Positions 29,381 through 33,477 of a stretch of 33,477 bases of DNA are shown piece by piece. This stretch comes from a virus: positions 1 to 33,477 of the IMG/VR virus record IMGVR_UViG_3300037069_003546; one strand, given 5' to 3'. A model generated the notes under the pieces. It did no database searches and was not told the origin of the DNA. It was given only the letters and a program-made list of their open reading frames with translations. The position numbers and the translations under genes were made by a program. The stretch's first letter is position 1; each line of letters starts with the position of its first letter.

Positions 29381-30576
29381 GACATTCCTCCCCCGTACAT
29401 CTTTTCAAGTCGTTCAACACGTTCTTTCAGACTCTTCTTTTTATCGGCGATGCGTTTATAATCTTTTTTAGAAACTTCGACATCTTTTTTACTTTTAAGA
29501 TGTTTAACGAATTCCGCGGCTTTAGAAGGTGCATCTTTCGCATTGGTAACGCTTCTTGGAAGCACAATTTCCCCTGGGCTGAGAAGAGCAGGAACCTTGT
29601 CATTCTTTACGCTATTACCTTTGATTTCAGCGTGTCCCGGAACCTCACCTGCACTCTCTTTGAAATGATCAGGGTATCTTATCTTGGCGATGCTCCTTAC
29701 GTGTTCTGGCACCTTTCCACCTTCGGCTCCAAATAATCCGCCAATGAGAGGAACTTTTGAACCGACATCGGTAAAGACGCTTCCAATCCCGCTCAAAAGT
29801 CCTTTATGAGTGTCTCTTAAAGCTTTCGCATTTTCTTCGGCTGTCTTAGAATTAATCCCTTGTGCCATTTCATAATTACGGATCCCACCCAAATTTTGTT
29901 CATTCTGGGCACCTGCGCCGATCCCTAAGAGTCTGGCGTTGATCTCTTGTTCATTTAAATTTTGCCCTGCCATAGTGGCCTGTTGTCTCGCTAACTGATC
30001 TTGTGCAGCGAGCTGTTGTCGTGCTTGAAGTAAGGCTGCATCTGCATTTGCTCTGTTTTGAATCGCTGAACCCTGCTGCGCAGCCTGTTTGGCGATTAAT
30101 CCGGTATTTGCTCCAGCACCTCTCTGACTAGCCATCAGAGCCCTTTGTGCTGCGATTGTATCAGCGGTATTTTGTCCTAATTGTAACTGTGCCGGATTAG
30201 GACCACCTCCGTTGACCTGTTGACCTAGAATGTTTGCCAGGGTCTGCTGCTGCTGCCTTAATTTCAGTGCATCCTCGTAGCCCTGAAAAGCCCTTCCCGC
30301 GGACTGATCTATCACATCTGTATAATTACTGGTTTGTGTCGGCGCCAGCTGTGCTTGATATTCATTTTGTGGTGTAAAGGCCCCTGCGATACCTTTTGTG
30401 AGACCGGACAGAGGAGACAGAACCGTCTGAATGCCCTGGCTAACTCCTCCCTGGATGGTTTGTCCAATCCCGGTATTGGGAGCCTGAACCACACCCCCCA
30501 CATCAAAGTGTTCCATTCCGGCTTCCATGAGAGCCTTAGCTAAAGATCGATTCATAACCGTTTTTTGTGTACCCAT
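29377..30576 (-). CDS. Internal virion protein with SPGEIVLPRSV motif, 399 aa
   Basis: N-terminal two-thirds are Gln/Ala/Gly-rich helices (AAQRALMASQRGAGANTGLI, LLQARQQLAAQDQLARQQAT). The C-terminal part has VPGHAEIKGNSVKNDKVPAL followed by LSPGEIVLPRSV, a motif recurrent in phage virion proteins near ejection/tail genes ('GDSxxNDxVPAxLSPGEIVxP'). It ends in a basic coiled coil. I start at the ATG at 30576, 4 nt after the nozzle stop with GAGG upstream, not at 30639 inside the nozzle gene. First of three coupled ejection-type genes. Confidence 0.7.
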   Translation of the reverse strand: MGTQKTVMNRSLAKALMEAGMEHFDVGGVVQAPNTGIGQTIQGGVSQGIQTVLSPLSGLTKGIAGAFTPQNEYQAQLAPTQTSNYTDVIDQSAGRAFQGYEDALKLRQQQQTLANILGQQVNGGGPNPAQLQLGQNTADTIAAQRALMASQRGAGANTGLIAKQAAQQGSAIQNRANADAALLQARQQLAAQDQLARQQATMAGQNLNEQEINARLLGIGAGAQNEQNLGGIRNYEMAQGINSKTAEENAKALRDTHKGLLSGIGSVFTDVGSKVPLIGGLFGAEGGKVPEHVRSIAKIRYPDHFKESAGEVPGHAEIKGNSVKNDKVPALLSPGEIVLPRSVTNAKDAPSKAAEFVKHLKSKKDVEVSKKDYKRIADKKKSLKERVERLEKMYGGGMS

Positions 30577-30580
30577 AACC

Positions 30581-33477
30581 TCATCCAATCGATTGAGCTG
30601 CCGGAACTCGTGGCCAGCCTTTTTTCTGCCCAAAAACAACTGTTAGGCCAGAAAATGTTATTCCGGCTCCGGCCGGAAGTCCTGCTGTTGAATTAAAGAA
30701 TTCTTGAAAGGTCATTTGTAATGACTGACATTTCTGATTCTCAAAGTTAATTCTCCATTGTTCTAACTGAGACACTCCGCCATACACTGCCGTAGATCCG
30801 TAGGGAGAATCAGAACCATAAGTGTTCGTCGAATTGAGAGGATTGATATTAAAACTTTGGATGGCCGCCGGATTATAATCATAGGCAATCTTCGTATTGA
30901 GAGAATGAGGACTTTGATAAGTTCCTAGTAAAAACGCCCAATAGGCCCTTTGTAATCCTTGGATCCCTGACAAATTAATCCAGCCCGTTTGAATCTTCAT
31001 CAAAACAGGATCCGCACCATCGAGATAAGAGCCTGGATTTTCCTGAAGCACCTGGCCATAAGGATTGATATAGGTGTGTAGCCCTTGGTAGATAGTTCCA
31101 GAAAGAGCCTTAAGATTCTTAAATGTTCCCCATTGATTGTAATAGTAATCATACATTAAGGTAACATTGTTGGAGAGGGTAAAAATGACATAAGTGGTTC
31201 CGGGGATAGAGTTCGCACTTAACACAGAATATTGATTGTAAGCTTCTACCTCTGCCCCTATATATTTGGTTGAAAGATCTCTTCCTAATAGCCAAATGCC
31301 TTGATTTTGGCTTGCTTGGAACATTAACCCTATCGGTGTAAAAATAATCGAATTATCATTTATTGACCCTACAGCACTGGTGATGAAAATAGGTTCACTA
31401 TATTGATTGTTATTCCCGGTGGAATCAGGACCTATTCCATTAATGTAGTAGAGTGCCTGTGTCTTAAAGATAATTAGCTTATCGTCCATCACAGCCAGTG
31501 TCTGCATAGGGCCAGTTGACCCCTCAGCACTGACCGTAGGACTGACGTATCTTGTCAGATTGAGCGACATCTCTACCGGAGTACTATCTATGATGAGCTG
31601 TGAAAAATTCAGGTTATTTGAATCTTCTGCGTTGATGGAAAAAAGTCTGTTATCGAAAAGGGTAAGTGACTTACAGGCTGGGCCACCCGTATTTTCTAAA
31701 ACCCCTCCGACCGTATAAAGGATCGAGTTGCCCACAATAGAACTATCTGCCGAAGTATCAGTAATGGTTACCTGATCCGAACTAGTGACGTTCAGCGTGG
31801 GGGATGTAACAGAGGTCACTTGATAATAGGTGGGCTGAGCCGTACTTGCTCTATAAAGCACAATCTTAACCGGATTATTAATTTTATAGGTAAGCCTAAG
31901 AGTAGGGACTTTAATAGTCACGGTATTGGATGATCCACTCAAAGAGCTCGACGACAAAGCAGCAGCTACACTGATTCCTGACCTGTGTATATTGCCTTGA
32001 TTATCCTGCCATTCGTAAGTTGCTATGTAGCTATAAGGCTGAGTAGTGATGGAACCCCCGCTAGAAGCGGCCGTAATTGCGTTCGGATCGAGATCAGGCC
32101 AAAGATGAAAATTCTGCTCACAAAGAGTGTTCCCATCATAAGCCCACATGAATCCGCCTGTCAGATTCAGGTTTCCTCCTATTTCCGCTGAAATTAAAGA
32201 GGAGCTAGAGAAATCTAGTTTAATGAGATTAACCCCCTTCTGCGCGTAAACTCCCTGATTCTGTCCACCAGAAGGTGCATTTTGGTTCTTATTTACCGAG
32301 GCAATAGCAAATTGATAAAGATAAGGGATTGTGACGATAGTCCCCTGTACTGTGGCTGAAGGGATCCCAGCCGTCAAATAACCGCCCCCATTTTGGTAAG
32401 CAAATTTTGCGTAAACATTTCCACTGCTGTCACATAAAAAATAAGTAGATTGATAGGTCGATTGATAGGCAGTCAAAAGGTAAATAGAGCTATTCATGAT
32501 GAATGGCTTCGAAGCGATCCCTACCGATCTCACAATAGTGGCAGGGCTAGATACCGTTCGAGAACTGGTAACAGTCAAGCTACTGATATAATTGGAAGCT
32601 GGACCACTGCTCCAACTATAAGCGTTTGATATTTCATAAAATACCGTGAGAACAGAAAGATTTGCCGAGGTAGCCAGATTTAAAACTCCGCTGCTGCTGG
32701 TAAACTGAGTGGGTATCATTACGGAGTTTAAATTTGCATCTACGGCAAGAACATACCCGCTACTTCCGGCATAATAAGTCACCCAGATGAGATTTAGACT
32801 TAAAGGAGTATTTTCACCAGCCACGCTAATCATCGTCCAATCAACAACAGAGCTATCACGAGTCACAGCACTGGAAACAACCAGCGACCCGGTAAGAATC
32901 ACCATTTTGATTCCAGAAGAGCTTGCCCCGTTATAAGCGATATAAAGTCTATTGTTAAAAACAGCTCCGTCAAATGCCACGGTTGAATGAGGCTGATAAG
33001 ATGCTGCAATATCAGCTGGATTAGTGACGCTAGAGGGCTGAGAGATATCAACGGCGATATATTTTAAATGGTATACCCCTGCTACATTGACCGTATATAA
33101 AATGACAAAGTAATTAGAGAGAAGAAATACCCGAGGAGTTCCGTAAGTGGGATCCGCACTGGCAAGCTGAGTCGGTGGAACGATATACACTCCCGTGGTT
33201 CCATCTAAAACCGCGTAGCTGAAGATATTTGCATTGATATTACTTGGGTTTTGATCCGTATAGACCACACAGACCGAACCATTCGGAGCCGTCACCGCAT
33301 CACATTGCGTCTGATTCGTACTGCTTCTGACCGCTGGTAAAACGCTCAATTGAATAGGTATAAAGTTACCATGAGAGGACCAAGTCTTTGTAGCGCCGGA
33401 ATAAGATTGAAGATTGGTTCCAATAGCCAATAAGTCGTTACTGAAAGTAGAAAGAAACGTATACCCTAGTGAAGGAT
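30581..33477 (-). CDS. Tail nozzle/stabilisation-like protein (P22 gp10 type), N-terminus beyond window
   Basis: At least 965 residues. The frame stays open to the right edge (PSLGYTFLSTFSNDLLAIGT precedes the first possible TTG at 33430), so the true start lies outside. Composition is beta-propeller-like, and the C-terminal half has KSLTLFDNRLFSINAEDSNN, LAVMDDKLIIFKTQALYYIN and TYVIFTLSNNVTLMYDYYYN, matching the repeated 'D-x-RL-F / DDKLIIF' strands of podovirus nozzle (phage stabilisation) proteins, though about twice the size of P22 gp10. It heads the run of ejection genes, as the nozzle does in P22. Confidence 0.68.
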   Translation of the reverse strand, partial: PSLGYTFLSTFSNDLLAIGTNLQSYSGATKTWSSHGNFIPIQLSVLPAVRSSTNQTQCDAVTAPNGSVCVVYTDQNPSNINANIFSYAVLDGTTGVYIVPPTQLASADPTYGTPRVFLLSNYFVILYTVNVAGVYHLKYIAVDISQPSSVTNPADIAASYQPHSTVAFDGAVFNNRLYIAYNGASSSGIKMVILTGSLVVSSAVTRDSSVVDWTMISVAGENTPLSLNLIWVTYYAGSSGYVLAVDANLNSVMIPTQFTSSSGVLNLATSANLSVLTVFYEISNAYSWSSGPASNYISSLTVTSSRTVSSPATIVRSVGIASKPFIMNSSIYLLTAYQSTYQSTYFLCDSSGNVYAKFAYQNGGGYLTAGIPSATVQGTIVTIPYLYQFAIASVNKNQNAPSGGQNQGVYAQKGVNLIKLDFSSSSLISAEIGGNLNLTGGFMWAYDGNTLCEQNFHLWPDLDPNAITAASSGGSITTQPYSYIATYEWQDNQGNIHRSGISVAAALSSSSLSGSSNTVTIKVPTLRLTYKINNPVKIVLYRASTAQPTYYQVTSVTSPTLNVTSSDQVTITDTSADSSIVGNSILYTVGGVLENTGGPACKSLTLFDNRLFSINAEDSNNLNFSQLIIDSTPVEMSLNLTRYVSPTVSAEGSTGPMQTLAVMDDKLIIFKTQALYYINGIGPDSTGNNNQYSEPIFITSAVGSINDNSIIFTPIGLMFQASQNQGIWLLGRDLSTKYIGAEVEAYNQYSVLSANSIPGTTYVIFTLSNNVTLMYDYYYNQWGTFKNLKALSGTIYQGLHTYINPYGQVLQENPGSYLDGADPVLMKIQTGWINLSGIQGLQRAYWAFLLGTYQSPHSLNTKIAYDYNPAAIQSFNINPLNSTNTYGSDSPYGSTAVYGGVSQLEQWRINFENQKCQSLQMTFQEFFNSTAGLPAGAGITFSGLTVVFGQKKGWPRVPAAQSIG

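Noticed and set aside
1-33477. CRISPR arrays or rRNA genes
   Set aside because: No regularly spaced repeats and no rRNA-like sequence seen.

Overview
This window is part of the genome of a tailed bacteriophage, most likely podovirus-like with a P22-type virion plan. It holds adjacent terminase, portal, scaffold and HK97-fold capsid genes, a long nozzle-like protein, and three consecutive internal/ejection-type proteins. The host looks like a bacterium: there are Shine-Dalgarno (SD) leaders, sigma70-like promoters, a lytic transglycosylase, and two exported Cys-rich proteins with Sec signals, which would fit a Gram-negative. No gene names the host. No integrase, DNA polymerase, helicase or RNA polymerase is visible.

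Layout. (1) 1-9911, minus strand, read right to left: small accessory genes, a GNAT protein, terminase small and large subunits, a two-finger C2H2 protein, portal, scaffold, major capsid protein, a head-associated protein, and a gene cut by the left edge. (2) 9905-14715, plus strand, leaving a divergent promoter region: beta-rich virion accessory proteins and a glycine-rich adhesin with a tandemly duplicated tip domain. (3) 14722-19178, minus strand: small regulators (AlpA/Xis-like and Fis-like), an Ead-like protein, a DHH/DHHA1 phosphodiesterase, a tRNA-like gene with a structured RNA region, several tiny membrane proteins, and an HNH endonuclease. (4) 19199-19714: a GC-rich, highly structured stretch without a credible ORF, ending in a plus-strand terminator, flanked by two zinc-motif genes. 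(5) 20033-21557, plus strand: an operon of two paralogous secreted Cys-rich proteins and a membrane-anchored protein, preceded by two mutually exclusive hairpins, one of which hides the SD. (6) 21298-23876: HTH and zinc-ribbon genes, an ERF recombinase, a divergent ribbon-helix-helix repressor with operator-like palindromes, and a second structured noncoding stretch with its own terminator. (7) 23887-33477, minus strand: RusA resolvase, transglycosylase, three large translation-coupled internal virion proteins, and the nozzle protein, which runs off the right edge.

How it fits together. TerS/TerL package DNA through the portal into a scaffold-built capsid. The nozzle and three internal proteins would form the short tail and DNA-delivery machinery. 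The plus-strand cluster supplies receptor-binding or decoration proteins. ERF and RusA form a small recombination module. The P22 order (terminase, portal, scaffold, coat, adaptor, nozzle, ejection proteins) suggests the two window edges flank a missing adaptor segment of one late operon in a circular or circularly permuted genome.

The most unusual material is RNA-level: three structured noncoding regions (17213-17513, 19199-19552, 23543-23876), a hairpin array downstream of the capsid gene, and the SD-masking switch upstream of the secreted Cys-rich pair.
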